A DNA stretch of 64,000 nt from Massilia aurea (GTDB lineage Bacteria; Pseudomonadota; Gammaproteobacteria; Burkholderiales; Burkholderiaceae_D): contig NZ_JACHBX010000002.1 in NCBI RefSeq assembly GCF_014200505.1, forward strand, positions 620,001-684,000, written 5' to 3'. Position numbers and translations under genes: made by a program. Below the pieces are notes generated by a model that did not search any database, was not told the DNA's origin, and saw nothing but the letters and a program-made list of their open reading frames with translations. Below are positions 63,618-64,000 of the stretch, one piece after another (position 1 is the stretch's first letter; each line of letters starts with the position of its first letter).

Positions 63618-64000
63618 TCAATTGCGTGCGTGCGACAGCTGGAACGCTTCGACGCCCTCGGTGGCGCCCAGTTCGCGCGCCAGTTCCGACAACGGTGCGC
63701 CGGTCTTGCGTGACAGCGCCAGCGCCACGAAGCGCCATTCCTGGCGCCCATCGTCACTGCTGATGGTGAGCGAACTGCCGGCGATTTCATAGCCACGCGA
63801 CAGCGCCAGTTCGCGGATCGCCGCTTCGCGCGGCAGGAACTCAGGCCGAAAACGCATCCGCACCGCCACCGCGTGGCGCGACGGCAGCAGCGTCTCCAGG
63901 CGGTTCAGGTAAATCATGATCATCGACGCCAGAAAGGCCAGCCCCATCGCGGCCAGATAAAAGCCGATGCCGACCAGGATGCCGATGACCGACGAGGTCC
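63618..64000 (-). CDS. MgtC/SapB-type membrane protein, C-terminal part (5' end outside window)
   Basis: The frame runs from the stop at 63618 to the window edge. The visible ~127 residues contain a transmembrane segment (VIGILVGIGFYLAAMGLAFLASMIMIYL) followed by a cytosolic ~80-residue domain (AVRMRFRPEFL..LELALSRGYEIAGSS-like). This matches the last membrane helix and the C-terminal domain of MgtC/SapB-type proteins, which influence Mg2+ and cation balance and envelope ATP synthase regulation. The N-terminal helices are beyond the window. Confidence 0.7.
   Translation of the reverse strand, partial: TSSVIGILVGIGFYLAAMGLAFLASMIMIYLNRLETLLPSRHAVAVRMRFRPEFLPREAAIRELALSRGYEIAGSSLTISSDDGRQEWRFVALALSRKTGAPLSELARELGATEGVEAFQLSHARN

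Overview
The window is high-GC DNA from what looks like a betaproteobacterium of the Oxalobacteraceae (Massilia/Telluria/Duganella-like). This is inferred from gene content, not from a database match. The evidence is an exosortase-A (XrtA)-associated exopolysaccharide locus with PrsK/PrsR regulators, phaA/phaB, minCDE, hemA-prfA, dsbB-prmC, EttA and Kup, plus dispersed palindromic repeats of the kind common in that group. I see no rRNA operon, prophage or CRISPR array. There is one tRNA and one intact insertion sequence.

1-18.2 kb: exopolysaccharide (EPS) and cell-surface locus. The plus strand carries the 3' end of a large secreted protein, a DxD glycosyltransferase, a DegT-type aminotransferase, a BioF2/FemAB-like acyltransferase and a full-length lipoprotein paralogous to the first protein. 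These are followed by a GT4 glycosyltransferase, a Wzx-type flippase, a dedicated acyl carrier protein and the two alpha/beta hydrolases that accompany XrtA loci. Convergent to them on the minus strand is a block reading polyprenyl-phosphate sugar transferase > prsK > prsR > beta-helix lipoprotein. The exosortase itself and a normal-sized PEP-CTERM substrate are not in the window.

18.2-30.6 kb: a 0.7-kb AT-rich spacer, tRNA-Arg(CCG), a membrane-anchored dihaem cytochrome c, a secreted beta-helix protein with two copies of a C-terminal Cys/Trp domain, and two tandem M13 metallopeptidases. An IS1595-type element follows, with both inverted repeats visible, inserted beside an orphan terminator that may belong to a small RNA. 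Then come an S41 protease and a ketoacyl-ACP synthase III.

30.6-40.5 kb: fadH, small conserved proteins, proline iminopeptidase, phaB and phaA (polyhydroxybutyrate precursor supply) and minC-minD-minE. The gaps hold two families of palindromic repeats.

40.5-57.1 kb: mostly housekeeping genes. These are an orphan OmpR-type regulator, hemA, prfA, dsbB-prmC, a DUF885 peptidase-like protein, gshA, an acetylpolyamine-amidohydrolase-like enzyme, an ElaA-type acetyltransferase, an FKBP lipoprotein, kup, rarD and ettA.

57.2-64 kb: two divergent glycosyltransferases in AT-richer DNA, a small outer-membrane beta-barrel, alkB, a MAPEG protein, DUF2520 and DUF924 proteins, and the C-terminal part of an MgtC/SapB-type protein running off the window edge.

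The least explained parts are the paralogous large surface proteins around the EPS modification genes, the beta-helix lipoprotein translationally coupled to PrsR, the tandem C-terminal domains of the second beta-helix protein, a very small PEP-CTERM-like ORF, and a palindromic repeat family whose stems covary.
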